From: an uncultured Oscillospiraceae bacterium | Lineage (GTDB): Bacteria; Bacillota; Clostridia; Oscillospirales; Acutalibacteraceae | Length of the DNA stretch: 64,000 bases | Reading direction: 5' to 3' | Assembly: GCA_949293315.1 (NCBI GenBank) | Contig: CASFCH010000027.1 | Span: 52,177 to 116,176, forward strand | Shown here: one piece after another, positions 17,649 through 26,431 of the stretch | How the letters are laid out: every line of letters begins with the position of its first letter | Position numbering within the stretch: the stretch's first letter is position 1 | The notes under the pieces: generated by a model | Told to the model about the DNA's origin: nothing | The model's input: the letters and a program-made list of their open reading frames with translations, nothing else | The model's database searches: none | Position numbers and translations under genes: made by a program

Positions 17649-19076
17649 ATGAAAGTATTATACGTTGCAAGTGAGGCGCTCCCCTTTGCCGCAAGCGGCG
17701 GCCTGGGGGATGTGGCGGGCTCTCTGCCGCAGGCGCTGCGCCGCAGGATGGTCGGCTGCCGGGTGGTGATGCCGCTGTATGGCAGCGTCCCGCAGGTGCT
17801 GCGGGATCAGATGACCTATCTGACGAATTTTACGGTTCCGGTGGCGTGGCGCAGGCAGTACTGCGGCGTCTTTGAGGCACACTACGGAGGCGTGATCTAT
17901 TACCTGCTGGACAATGAGTACTACTTCCGGCGGGAGGGACTGTACGGCCACTATGACGATGCGGAGCGCTTTGCATTTTTCTCCCGCGCGGTGCTGGAGA
18001 TGCTCGCCCACATCGATTTTAAGCCGGACATTCTCCACTGCAACGACTGGCAGAGCGCCCTTGCGGTGGTGTATTATTCCCTCTTCTACGCCAATATGCC
18101 CGGCTATGAGAATATCAAGACGATCTTCACCATCCATAACATCCAGTATCAGGGCGTATACGGGCACGAGCTGCTCAACGACGTGCTCGGCATCCCCGAG
18201 CAGAGCTACCCCGTGCTCGCCTACGACGGGGATATCAACATGATGAAGGGCGCGATCGAGTGCGCCAACAAGGTGACGACCGTCAGCCCCACCTACGCCA
18301 ATGAGATCCTCGATCCGTGGTACAGCCACGGGCTCGACGCCATCCTGCGGGAGCGCTCCTGGAAGCTGTCCGGCATCCTCAATGGGATCGATACCGTCAG
18401 CTATGATCCCGAGACGGATGATGCGATCTTTTTCAACTATTCCGCAAAGGACCCGGCCAACAAGGCCAAAAACAAGCAGGCCCTTCAGGAGTACATGGGG
18501 CTCGAGAGCAGAGCCGACGCGCCGCTGATCGGGATGGTCACGCGGCTGGTCGGGCACAAGGGCCTGGATATCGTGCGCTCGATGGCGGATGAGCTGATCA
18601 ACACCTCCAATGCGCAGATGGTCGTCCTCGGCTCCGGGGACTGGCAGTATGAGAACTTCTTCCGGGAGCTTGCCGGCCGTCATCCGGGGCGTGTGAGCGT
18701 ACGGATCGGCTTTGTGCCCGACCTCGCGCGGAAGATCTACGCCGGCAGCGACATGTTCCTGATGCCATCCCAGAGCGAGCCGTGCGGCCTCTCCCAGATG
18801 GTGGCGCTGCGCTATGGGAGCATCCCCATCGTGCGGGAGACCGGCGGCCTGAAGGACAGCATCACGGACAGCGGCGACGGCCAGGGCAACGGCTTTACCT
18901 TCAGCGCCTATGAGTCCGGCGAGCTGCTGCGCACGGTACGCCGCGCGCTGGAGGGGTATTCCCATCCGGAGGGGTGGCAGATGCTCGTGGATCGGGCGCT
19001 GCGGTGCGATAACAGCTGGGCGCGGTCCGCGGGGGTGTATATCAGCCTCTATAAAGCCACCATCGCAGGGAATTGA
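17649..19076 (+). CDS. glgA: Glycogen synthase (ADP-glucose type)
   Basis: A 475-residue GT5 glycosyltransferase that elongates alpha-1,4 glucan from ADP-glucose. Its N-terminus carries SGGLGDVAGSLPQAL (the ADP-glucose loop, with Ser in place of Lys-Thr). The C-terminal Rossmann half has SEPCGLSQMVALRYGSIPIVRETGGLKD. The start is the ATG at 17649, with GGGAGG seven bases upstream; a TTG one codon before is unlikely. It ends the glgBCDA operon, and a terminator follows directly. Confidence 0.95.
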   Translation: MKVLYVASEALPFAASGGLGDVAGSLPQALRRRMVGCRVVMPLYGSVPQVLRDQMTYLTNFTVPVAWRRQYCGVFEAHYGGVIYYLLDNEYYFRREGLYGHYDDAERFAFFSRAVLEMLAHIDFKPDILHCNDWQSALAVVYYSLFYANMPGYENIKTIFTIHNIQYQGVYGHELLNDVLGIPEQSYPVLAYDGDINMMKGAIECANKVTTVSPTYANEILDPWYSHGLDAILRERSWKLSGILNGIDTVSYDPETDDAIFFNYSAKDPANKAKNKQALQEYMGLESRADAPLIGMVTRLVGHKGLDIVRSMADELINTSNAQMVVLGSGDWQYENFFRELAGRHPGRVSVRIGFVPDLARKIYAGSDMFLMPSQSEPCGLSQMVALRYGSIPIVRETGGLKDSITDSGDGQGNGFTFSAYESGELLRTVRRALEGYSHPEGWQMLVDRALRCDNSWARSAGVYISLYKATIAGN

Positions 19077-19088
19077 TGCGAAGTCTTC

Positions 19089-19119
19089 GGCCCGCACTGC
19101 ACGTGCGGGCCTTTCCTTT
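19089..19119 (+). terminator. Terminator of the glycogen operon
   Basis: A perfect 9-bp stem GGCCCGCAC (19089-19097) / GTGCGGGCC (19103-19111) followed by TTTCCTTT. The next promoter has an extended -10, TGC-TATACT, at 19136-19141, and drives the small gene at 19198. Confidence 0.75.
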
Positions 19120-19197
19120 GACACACGGAATGTGCTATACTGATTCTGCCGTCCGATATCCGGAGCGGCTCTGTAGGATTAAAAAAGGAGAGCAGCC

Positions 19198-19431
19198 ATG
19201 AAATCACTGAAAAACAAAATCATTGCCCTGCTGCTGGCCGCAGGGATCGCCTGTGCGCTGGCGCCGGCCGCATTTGCCGCAGCGGTACAGGATGCGGCGG
19301 CCATGGCGCTGAGCGTTCCCGCCACCGGGGACCGCGCCCGGTACGCCGTTATCATCGCCGTGGTGTGCGGTGCGGCGGCCGTTCTGATCGTGGCCATTCT
19401 GCTGGGCACCAGGAAGAGATCCGGGAAGTGA
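19198..19431 (+). CDS. Tiny secreted protein with sortase-like C-terminal tail
   Basis: A 77-residue protein with its own extended -10 promoter (19136-19141), an AAAGGAGAG ribosome binding site and its own terminator. Residues 1-27 form a signal peptide (MKSLKNK..., cleavage after AFA). Near residues 39-44 lies VPATGD, followed by a hydrophobic stretch of about 19 residues and the basic tail RKRSGK. This is the layout of a cell-wall sorting signal, with V-P-x-T-G in place of L-P-x-T-G. The mature part would be only about 15 residues. No sortase gene is in the window. It could instead be a simple two-helix membrane peptide. Confidence 0.6.
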   Translation: MKSLKNKIIALLLAAGIACALAPAAFAAAVQDAAAMALSVPATGDRARYAVIIAVVCGAAAVLIVAILLGTRKRSGK

Positions 19432-19447
19432 TTCCCGGATTTTTTTA
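19419..19447 (+). terminator. Terminator overlapping the small gene's stop codon
   Basis: ATCCGGGAA (19419-19427) and TTCCCGGAT (19432-19440) form a perfect 9-bp stem, followed by TTTTTT. The stop codon at 19429-19431 lies in the loop. Confidence 0.85.
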
Positions 19448-19486
19448 TAGCCACAGGCGGGGATTTCGGCTGCGCCGGCACCGCTG

Positions 19487-20332
19487 TCAGAGCGCGATAT
19501 CCTGCGCCTGCGTACCGATGCCGCACAGGGCGCTCCGCCGCCGGTACTGGCCCGGTGTCTCCCCCGTCTCCGCCTTAAAGACCCGGCAAAAGTAGTTTGC
19601 CCCCTCAAAGCCCGTGGCATGGGCAATCAATTCTACGGAGTCATCCGTGCACGCGAGCATTCGCCTGGCATTCTCGATTCGGATGGTGCGCAGGTACTTT
19701 CCCGGCGTGATCCCGACGGACTTTGTGAACATCCGGCAGAAGTGCGCGCGGCTGATCCCCAGCAGGTCCGCCGCATCGGACGCGCCCATGAGGTGGGGAT
19801 ACCGGCTGCGGTAGAGCGCGATCGCCTGCCGGACCGCCGGCGGTAAATCGCGCTGCGGCGTATTTTGCGATCGCAGCAGCTCTACCCACAGCGCATAAGC
19901 CGCCAGAGAGGCGTCATAGGGATCGGCGAAAGAGCCGGAGGCGATTTGGTCCAGCAGGCGGACGGCCCTGTCCAGTGCGGCCGGGCATCGGGGGATCCAT
20001 ACGGCTGTGTCGCCTGTCTCCGCTTTCAGGGTGAGTTCCACGAGCAGATATTCGAGCGCCCCCTGCGGCGTCAGGATTGCCGGACGCCCGGCGGGGATGA
20101 GCAGGCATCCGCCCGCCCGGCAGAGGCGGGGGGCATGTTCCGTTTGAACACCCACATCTTCCCCGCCCCGCAGGAAAAAGACGCAGGCCCATGTTTCGGG
20201 AGATGCCACCGGAATGGGGGCGCAGGTGCGGCCGTACCGGCACATGACCGGCAGGACGGGCAGCTTCCGGGCACACGTCCGGTTTTGATAAATGTAGTCC
20301 CCGTAGGGCAGCTGGAGAGTGGTTTTCATCAT
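19487..20332 (-). CDS. AraC-family transcriptional regulator
   Basis: A 281-residue regulator with an N-terminal cupin-like sensing domain (about 1-165) and a C-terminal AraC double helix-turn-helix (about 180-275). The first helix-turn-helix includes ASDAADLLGISRAHFCRMFT, and the second has the family signature IAHATGFEGANYFCRVFKAETGETPGQYRR. It is divergent from the sugar ABC importer at 20494 and so is its likely activator, with a sugar as ligand. This is the usual arrangement in Clostridia and is inferred from context. Confidence 0.88.
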   Translation of the reverse strand: MMKTTLQLPYGDYIYQNRTCARKLPVLPVMCRYGRTCAPIPVASPETWACVFFLRGGEDVGVQTEHAPRLCRAGGCLLIPAGRPAILTPQGALEYLLVELTLKAETGDTAVWIPRCPAALDRAVRLLDQIASGSFADPYDASLAAYALWVELLRSQNTPQRDLPPAVRQAIALYRSRYPHLMGASDAADLLGISRAHFCRMFTKSVGITPGKYLRTIRIENARRMLACTDDSVELIAHATGFEGANYFCRVFKAETGETPGQYRRRSALCGIGTQAQDIAL

Positions 20333-20362
20333 TTTTGTCCTATCCCTGTCAAAAAAATCCTA

Positions 20363-20391
20363 TTGAAAAATTTCCCGCATGCTGTTATGAT
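20363..20391 (+). promoter_or_regulatory. Sigma-A promoter of sugar ABC transporter operon
   Basis: TTGAAA (20363-20368), 17 bp, TATGAT (20386-20391). It lies 31 bases from the divergent AraC start, leaving a leader of roughly 95 nt before the ATPase ATG at 20494. Confidence 0.7.
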
Positions 20392-20493
20392 GCAGGGGAG
20401 CACAACATCAGTATGGCCTTCCTGCGCGCGGTTCAATCACCGGTTTATCCGGCGGAACTCCGCGCTCTGATTCTGATGGGAGGTTCTATTGGT

Positions 20494-21603
20494 ATGGCAG
20501 GGATTTCACTCCGGCACATTGATAAAATCTATGAAAACAGGGTCACCGCGGTCAGTGATCTGAACCTGGAGATCCGGGATCACGAATTTATGGTTCTGGT
20601 GGGCCCCTCCGGCTGCGGCAAATCGACGACCCTGCGGATGATTGCGGGGCTTGAGGAGATCAGCGGCGGGGAGCTGTATATCGGCGACCGGCTGGTCAAT
20701 CACGTCGCGCCCAGGGACCGGGACATCGCCATGGTCTTTCAGAACTATGCGCTGTACCCGCACATGACCGTCTATAAAAATATGGCGTTCGGCCTCCGGC
20801 TGCGCCGTACAGATAAGCAGGTTATCGACCGGAAAATCCGGGACGCCGCAAAGGTTCTGGGGATCGAGGAATATCTGGACCGCAAACCAAAGGCGCTCTC
20901 CGGCGGGCAGCGGCAGCGTGTGGCGCTCGGGCGCGCCATGGTGCGGGATCCGTCCGTCTTCCTGCTGGACGAGCCGCTCTCTAATCTGGACGCCAAGCTG
21001 CGCACCTCCATGCGCTCGGAGATCAGCAAGCTGCACAGCCGGCTGGGGACCACCTTTGTCTATGTCACGCATGACCAGACGGAGGCCATGACCATGGGGG
21101 ACCGGATCTGCGTGATGAAGGACGGCCTCATCCAGCAGGTCGACACGCCGCAGAGGCTGTATGACGCCCCCTGCAACCTGTTTGTGGCGGGATTTATCGG
21201 CTCCCCGCAGATGAATTTTATCCCCGTAAAAATCGGCCGTACGGCGGACGGATATGATGCCGGAGCAAACGGCGTAAAAATACCGATCCCGCCGTCGAAG
21301 GCGGAGAAGGGGCGACTGGATGCGTATATCGGGAAAGAAGCGGTCCTCGGGATCCGGCCGGAACACCTGTGCGATCCGCAGGGGAGCGGAAGCTCAAACA
21401 CCTGCCGGATCCGCGTGCGCACGGAGCTGTGTGAGCTGATGGGCTCCGAGATCAATCTGTATGCGGCCTTTGGGGAGGAGAAACTTGTGGCCAGGCTGCC
21501 CGCGCGCGTTCCGGCCCGTGCGGGCGAGGAACTGGAATTGGGAATCGACTGCGAGAAGCTCCATCTCTTTGACAGCGAGACCGGGCACGCAATTTTCCAT
21601 TGA
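20494..21603 (+). CDS. Sugar ABC importer ATPase, MsmK/UgpC-like
   Basis: A 369-residue CUT1-type ATPase. Walker A is GPSGCGKSTTL, the signature LSGGQRQRVALGRAM and Walker B VFLLDEPLSNLDAKLR. A C-terminal TOBE domain (about 240-369) contains the IRPEHL motif, typical of MsmK and MalK proteins that energise oligosaccharide importers. The ATG at 20494 begins MAGISLRHIDKIY, which fits family starts; longer in-frame extensions upstream overlap the promoter. It is followed by a terminator and then by its partner lipoprotein and permeases. MsmK-type ATPases can serve several importers, and the separating terminator would allow that. Confidence 0.92.
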   Translation: MAGISLRHIDKIYENRVTAVSDLNLEIRDHEFMVLVGPSGCGKSTTLRMIAGLEEISGGELYIGDRLVNHVAPRDRDIAMVFQNYALYPHMTVYKNMAFGLRLRRTDKQVIDRKIRDAAKVLGIEEYLDRKPKALSGGQRQRVALGRAMVRDPSVFLLDEPLSNLDAKLRTSMRSEISKLHSRLGTTFVYVTHDQTEAMTMGDRICVMKDGLIQQVDTPQRLYDAPCNLFVAGFIGSPQMNFIPVKIGRTADGYDAGANGVKIPIPPSKAEKGRLDAYIGKEAVLGIRPEHLCDPQGSGSSNTCRIRVRTELCELMGSEINLYAAFGEEKLVARLPARVPARAGEELELGIDCEKLHLFDSETGHAIFH

Positions 21604-21622
21604 CATCGGAGGGATGTCTCAG

Positions 21623-21644
21623 GGCGCCGCAGGCGTCCTTTTTT
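21623..21644 (+). terminator. Terminator between importer ATPase and its lipoprotein gene
   Basis: GGCGCC (21623-21628), loop GCA, GGCGTC (21632-21637) followed by C and TTTTTT. The stem has one G-U pair. It would reduce read-through into the rest of the operon. The remaining 21645-21842 interval is A/T-rich and may hold a second promoter (TAAAAT near 21764). Confidence 0.6.
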
Positions 21645-21842
21645 GTGCCCTTTGGAAGGGGAAAAAGCGCCAAGTGCAGCAGAAAAGAGGGAAAACAAGG
21701 GACAAAACACGGAAAAAGCGGAAATTTAAAGGAAGAAAATCCTCATAAATCCGGGGAAAAGGTGCTAAAATACGCTCGAAGGTTAACAGGTGTTGTGTGC
21801 TCATATGAAAAATTTTATTTAAGATTTGGGGAGGAAAGGCCT

Positions 21843-23165
21843 ATGAAAAAATCCGGCTGGCTGCGCCGCCTGTGCGCTGGACTGCTGTGCGCGTCCATGG
21901 CCGCGTGCTGCTCGTCCTGTGCGGACGATGACCGCGGCGGTACAGGGAATGGATCGGCCCCCACGTCCGGGACGCTGACCGTCTGGGCGTGGGATGACAA
22001 TTTTAACGTCCGTGCCGCCAGAGCCGCCGCCGATGCCTATCAGCGCGCCAACCCGGACGCGACGGTCCAGGTGGTGAGCATGGCGCAGGATGATATTGTG
22101 GCCAAGCTGAACACCGCTTTCTCCGCCGGCAATTACAAGGGGCTGCCGGATATCGTGCTCATTGAGGACTACCGGATCCAGAGCTATCTGCAGTCCTATC
22201 CCGGCGAGCTGGCGGATCTGTCCGATGTGACAGATCCTCAAGCCTTTATGGACTATAAGCTGAAGGTCATGACCGATACGGACGGCCGGATCTGCGGCGT
22301 GCCGTTTGACTCCGGCGTATGCGCCCTCTTTTACAGGACAGACTATATCGAACAGGCCGGCTACACCCGGGAGGATATGAATGATCTGACCTGGGAAAAG
22401 TATATTGAGATCGGCCGCGCCGTCCGGGAAAAGACCGGCCACGCCATGCTCACCCTTGATCCGAACGATCTCAGTCAGATCCGCATGATGATGCAGTCCG
22501 CCGGGGCGTGGTATGTGGGCGATGACGGACAGACCGTTACCATCCGGGACAACACCGCCCTCCGGGAGGCCATTTTGCTGTACAAACAGATGATCGATGC
22601 CGGCATTGCCACACAGGTATCCGGCTGGGACCCGTTTGTCAAGGCGTTTCAGGATGGCGCCGTGGCCACGGTGCCCACGGGCTGCTGGATCGCGCCGTCC
22701 ATCTCCCAGGCCGCGGACCAGTCCGGCAAGTGGGCGGTTGCACCGCTCCCGCGCATGGGGAATGTGGCCGATGCCACCCACTACACCAATCTCGGGGGAT
22801 GTGCCTGGTACGTCGTTGCACACAGCCCCAATGCGGCGCTTGCCAAGGATTTTCTCTCTAAGACGTTCGCCTCCGACGGCGCGCTGCTCAATCAACTGGC
22901 CGCCGATATCGGACTGGTCAGTACGCTCAAATCCGTCAGCACCATGAGCAATTACTCCGCCGGCGTGGAATTTTACGGCGGTCAGGCAATTTTTCAGGAC
23001 TTTGCGCGCTGGACGGAGCAGATCCCGCCCGTCAACTACGGGCAGTTCACCTATGATATCGAGGAGGTCATGACCGGTACGGTGCAATCCGTTGTGAATG
23101 GGGCCGATCTGGATGCCGCACTGGACAGCGCCCAGACACAGGCCGAGGCGATCATCGTGGGATAG
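21843..23165 (+). CDS. Sugar ABC transporter substrate-binding lipoprotein
   Basis: A 440-residue family 1 extracellular solute-binding protein. The N-terminal 22 residues are a lipoprotein signal ending M-A-A-C (Cys22). The mature part opens with TLTVWAWDDNF and has LPDIVLIEDYRIQSYL and PTGCWIAPS, characteristic of maltose/oligosaccharide binders. The start is the ATG at 21843 with GGGGAGGAAAGG upstream. It captures a sugar outside the cell and delivers it to the two permeases that follow. Confidence 0.9.
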   Translation: MKKSGWLRRLCAGLLCASMAACCSSCADDDRGGTGNGSAPTSGTLTVWAWDDNFNVRAARAAADAYQRANPDATVQVVSMAQDDIVAKLNTAFSAGNYKGLPDIVLIEDYRIQSYLQSYPGELADLSDVTDPQAFMDYKLKVMTDTDGRICGVPFDSGVCALFYRTDYIEQAGYTREDMNDLTWEKYIEIGRAVREKTGHAMLTLDPNDLSQIRMMMQSAGAWYVGDDGQTVTIRDNTALREAILLYKQMIDAGIATQVSGWDPFVKAFQDGAVATVPTGCWIAPSISQAADQSGKWAVAPLPRMGNVADATHYTNLGGCAWYVVAHSPNAALAKDFLSKTFASDGALLNQLAADIGLVSTLKSVSTMSNYSAGVEFYGGQAIFQDFARWTEQIPPVNYGQFTYDIEEVMTGTVQSVVNGADLDAALDSAQTQAEAIIVG

Positions 23166-23221
23166 GCGGCCGATCCCGCCGGACGCCGGGACAGCCGGAT
23201 CGGATATCCCGGAGAATCTGA

Positions 23222-24187
23222 ATGCAGGAGGAGATCGATTTGAGCGGCAAGCTGAAGCGGAACGGGGGCGGCCGTGCCGCGAAAACACCCGGAAAAACAA
23301 TGAGGGCGGGCCCGCTGGAGCGCAGGCTGGGCATGTGGGGGTGGGGTTTTACAGCGCTGGGGACTTTTCTGATCCTCATGTTTGTCTTTTATCCCATGGT
23401 GCAGGCGCTCATCCTGTCCTTCCAGACCGGGCGCGGCGCGAATCTGCGCTTTGCGGGCACGGCGAACTATGCGCGCATCTTTACCGACGATATCCTCTGG
23501 AAGGCGCTGGGCAATACCTTCATCTACCTGATCATTCAGGTGCCGGTGATGATCCTTCTGGCGCTGGTGATCTCCACCCTGCTCAACGACCGAAAGCTCC
23601 GGTTCCGGGGGCTGTTCCGCGTGGCGATCTTCCTGCCGTGCGTGACATCGCTGGTGTCCTATTCCCTGATTATGAAGAGTATTTTTTCCAACGACGGGCT
23701 CTTCAATCAGATCCTGATGGGGCTTCACCTGATTGACAGCCCCATCCTGTGGACGACAGATGCCTTCTGGGCGCGGGCGCTGATCATCCTCTCGATCACC
23801 TGGCGATGGACGGGGTACAATATGATCTTCTATCTCTCCGGACTTCAGAACATTGATCCGAGCATCTATGAGGCGGCGGATATCGACGGTGCAAACGCCT
23901 GGCACAAGTTCTGGCACATCACCGTGCCGATGCTCAGGCCCATCATTCTGTTCACGACCATTACGTCCACCATCGGCACGCTTCAGCTCTTTGACGAGGT
24001 GATGAATATCACACAGGGCGGGCCTGCCAATGCGACGATCACCATCTCCCAGTATATCTATAACCTCTGCTTTAAATATTCCCCCAATTTCGGCTATGCG
24101 GCGGCGGTGGCGTTTATCGTGGTGCTGATTATCCTGGCGCTGTCCTTCCTGCAGCTGCGGATCGGAGGTGACCGGCGTGATGCGTAA
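23222..24187 (+). CDS. Sugar ABC transporter permease, MalF-like
   Basis: A 321-residue inner-membrane permease with six helices and the cytoplasmic EAA loop EAADIDGANAWHKFWHITVPM, which docks to the ATPase. Two starts are possible: ATG 23222 (CCGGAG six to nine bases ahead) and TTG 23240, which has a perfect AGGAGG eight bases upstream; I list the ATG. Its gene overlaps the next permease gene. It works with the SBP at 21843 and the ATPase at 20494. Confidence 0.9.
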   Translation: MQEEIDLSGKLKRNGGGRAAKTPGKTMRAGPLERRLGMWGWGFTALGTFLILMFVFYPMVQALILSFQTGRGANLRFAGTANYARIFTDDILWKALGNTFIYLIIQVPVMILLALVISTLLNDRKLRFRGLFRVAIFLPCVTSLVSYSLIMKSIFSNDGLFNQILMGLHLIDSPILWTTDAFWARALIILSITWRWTGYNMIFYLSGLQNIDPSIYEAADIDGANAWHKFWHITVPMLRPIILFTTITSTIGTLQLFDEVMNITQGGPANATITISQYIYNLCFKYSPNFGYAAAVAFIVVLIILALSFLQLRIGGDRRDA

Positions 24188-25022
24188 CGCGAAAACAGTC
24201 ACGCTGCGGGTGCTCAAATATATCCTGCTTCTCATTCTATCGCTGATTTCCGTATTTCCCTTCCTGTGGATGATCATCTGCGCCACGAATACGGCGGTGG
24301 ACGTCAACCGCGGGAAGCTCACCTTCGGCACACACCTGATCGAGAATTTGACCGCGCTGTTCAGCCCGGATCTCAACTTTCCGCGGGCGCTGCTCAACTC
24401 GGCGGTGGTCGCCGTGATCACCACGGTTCTGGCACTGCTCATCTCATCCATGGCGGGGTATGGCTTTGAGGTGTTCCGCAGCAGGGGGCGCGACCGGGTG
24501 TTTAACTTCCTGCTCATTTCCATGATGATCCCGTTCTGTGCGCTGATGATTCCCCTGTACCGCATGTTCAGTGCGCTGAACCGGGCGGGGCTGACGGCGA
24601 TCGGGCTGGATACGTACGTATCCGTCATTGTCCCGGTGATTGCAACGGCATTCCTGATCTTCTTTTTCCGGCAGAATACCAAATCCTTCCCCCGCGATAT
24701 TCTGGAGGCGGCACGCATCGACGGGCTCAATGAGCTGAGCATTTTTTTCAGAATGTATATGCCGGTGATGAAGTCCACCTATGCGGCGGGCGCGATCATC
24801 ACCTTCATGAACAGCTGGAACAGTTACCTGTGGCCGCTGGTGGCGCTGCAGTCGGAAAATATGCGCACCGTCCCGCTGGTGCTCTCCGCAATGGGCTCCT
24901 CCTACACGCCGGATTATGGGATGATCATGGCGGGCATTATCATTGCCACGCTGCCGACGGCGCTCATTTTCTTTGTGATGCAGAAGCAGTTTGTCGCCGG
25001 GATGCTCGGTTCCGTCAAGTAA
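24180..25022 (+). CDS. Sugar ABC transporter permease, MalG-like
   Basis: A 280-residue permease with six hydrophobic helices and the EAA loop EAARIDGLNELSIFFRMYMP. The start is taken as ATG 24180 (GGAGG 11 bases before); GTG 24177 is also acceptable. The start overlaps the upstream stop by eight bases, so the two are coupled. It completes the CUT1 importer; the operon ends at a strong terminator. Confidence 0.9.
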   Translation: MRNAKTVTLRVLKYILLLILSLISVFPFLWMIICATNTAVDVNRGKLTFGTHLIENLTALFSPDLNFPRALLNSAVVAVITTVLALLISSMAGYGFEVFRSRGRDRVFNFLLISMMIPFCALMIPLYRMFSALNRAGLTAIGLDTYVSVIVPVIATAFLIFFFRQNTKSFPRDILEAARIDGLNELSIFFRMYMPVMKSTYAAGAIITFMNSWNSYLWPLVALQSENMRTVPLVLSAMGSSYTPDYGMIMAGIIIATLPTALIFFVMQKQFVAGMLGSVK

Positions 25023-25083
25023 ATACCGCCTCTGCCGGCAGCACGGATCCCGCCCGTTTGGGGATCATCACACAGTACCCAAA

Positions 25084-25133
25084 AAATACCCGTCCAATGG
25101 AGAATCCGTTTCTCCACTGGGCGGGTATTTTCA
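25084..25133. terminator. Strong bidirectional terminator
   Basis: A near-perfect stem of about 19 bp (25084-25102 with 25111-25129) with AAAAAA on the left and TTTT on the right. It ends the importer operon on the plus strand and the anti-sigma transcript on the minus strand. Confidence 0.85.
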
Positions 25134-25151
25134 AAGGCAGGGGGGAGGGAA

Positions 25152-25937
25152 TTATCTATCGTCGATCGAAAGGCCCTCATCGGCTTCGGCGTTTTGCCGG
25201 CCATATCCCTTGCCGGATCCGTGATTTCCGCTGCCGTTGTGTCCATCGGGCTGTGCCCCTGCGCGATTTTCGTCGGAGAGGGAGGCGATCCGGTCCCGAA
25301 TTTCCCGCATGGTCATCTGCTGGACTTCCTCCGGGGTGATGGTGGGATCCAGTGCCTGCAATTCCAGATACGCACGGTACTTGCCGGTGGAGAGGCCCAG
25401 TTCGTGGGCGGCCTTTGCGTCTTCGGGCCGTGCGGAATAGCAGTAGGCGTTCTCCTGTGACCGGGTGCAGGATTCGAGATCCGCCAGAATCTGTTCGGAT
25501 TGCGCGCTCTCTAAACCAATCACGCCGATCGACATGACTGCGCCGTCGGATAATAGCGCTGCAATTTTTTGATTGGCTAAAATCTGTGAAACCGCATCGC
25601 CATAATCGCGGTATTTTACTTGGATGGAATCTGCCAGAGCTGCCCCATCGTCATTATATCCCTTTACGGTGACAACCTGACCAAAACGATTGACCCCCAG
25701 TTCAATAGAGGGATTGATATCAATGCTGATTGTTACCGTGGGGGTCCCGAACAGCCAGGCGCCGCCCCCGAATAACAGTAAAACCAGGCATGCAATGGCA
25801 GGGAGGAGACGGCGGGGCATACTCCCCTTCTGACGGGCGCGTCCATCTGTCTTTTGACGGACAAAGGCTTTTGTTTTTTCCTTCAGTTCCTCCTCGGCCC
25901 GAACCTGATCAAAGGCCTCTTTCAGACGATCACGCAT
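25152..25937 (-). CDS. RsgI-like membrane anti-sigma factor
   Basis: A 261-residue protein starting at ATG 25937 (GGGAGG eight bases upstream, inside the sigma gene end). Residues 1-40 are a charged cytoplasmic segment, 43-63 a membrane helix, and the outer part opens TVTISIDINPSIELGVNRFGQVV, the hallmark of RsgI-type anti-sigma factors. A Gly/His/Asn-rich low-complexity tail closes it. It overlaps the ECF sigma gene by eight bases, so the pair is coupled. It presumably binds the sigma factor and releases it on an outside cue. Confidence 0.82.
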   Translation of the reverse strand: MRDRLKEAFDQVRAEEELKEKTKAFVRQKTDGRARQKGSMPRRLLPAIACLVLLLFGGGAWLFGTPTVTISIDINPSIELGVNRFGQVVTVKGYNDDGAALADSIQVKYRDYGDAVSQILANQKIAALLSDGAVMSIGVIGLESAQSEQILADLESCTRSQENAYCYSARPEDAKAAHELGLSTGKYRAYLELQALDPTITPEEVQQMTMREIRDRIASLSDENRAGAQPDGHNGSGNHGSGKGYGRQNAEADEGLSIDDR

Positions 25938-26412
25938 CTTCATCACCTCCCAGTTTTTCCCGGAGCATCTGCCTGGACCGGGTCAGGAGCGTATAGACCG
26001 AATTCGTGTTTTTGCCCAGTATCCGGCCGATTTCCGGAGCCGTATACCCCTCGTAATAGTGCAGATAGACGACGTCTCGATATTTAGACGGCAGTGCGAG
26101 CACCGCCTCCAGCACTTCCCGGTGATCCGGAGGCAGCTGGGCCGGATGCTCCAACAGTTCATCCAGCGGCACCGTCCGGCTGCGGAAAAAGCTTTTGAGC
26201 AGATCCTTACAGGCGTTGACTGTGACACGGATGAGCCATGCTCTTTCATGCTCCGGGCTCTCAAAGGGGGCGGAACGCAGGGCATACTTCAAAAAGACCG
26301 TTTGAAATATGTCCTCGGTATCTGCGTAATTCTTCAAGTGGATCATACAAAGCCGCCGGACCATATCGGCATATTCCTCAATCGCCCGGTTCACCTCTAC
26401 CTCGTTTCGCAT
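25930..26412 (-). CDS. ECF-type RNA polymerase sigma factor
   Basis: A 160-residue sigma factor of the ECF group. It has region 2 (DTEDIFQTVFLKYA, about 32-45) and region 4 with a helix-turn-helix (YTAPEIGRILGKNTNSVYTLLTRSRQMLREKL, about 121-152), but no region 1 or 3. The start is ATG 26412 (AGGGGG nearby); the longer reading frame upstream belongs to the neighbouring gene's strand region. It is co-transcribed with the acidic-repeat gene before it and its anti-sigma partner after it. Confidence 0.88.
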   Translation of the reverse strand: MRNEVEVNRAIEEYADMVRRLCMIHLKNYADTEDIFQTVFLKYALRSAPFESPEHERAWLIRVTVNACKDLLKSFFRSRTVPLDELLEHPAQLPPDHREVLEAVLALPSKYRDVVYLHYYEGYTAPEIGRILGKNTNSVYTLLTRSRQMLREKLGGDEDA

Positions 26413-26431
26413 TGTTGCCCCCTGTGGTCTG

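Noticed and set aside
20335..20493. N-terminal extension of the sugar-importer ATPase
   Set aside because: It overlaps the promoter at 20363-20391 and has no ribosome binding site; the family start is at ATG 20494.
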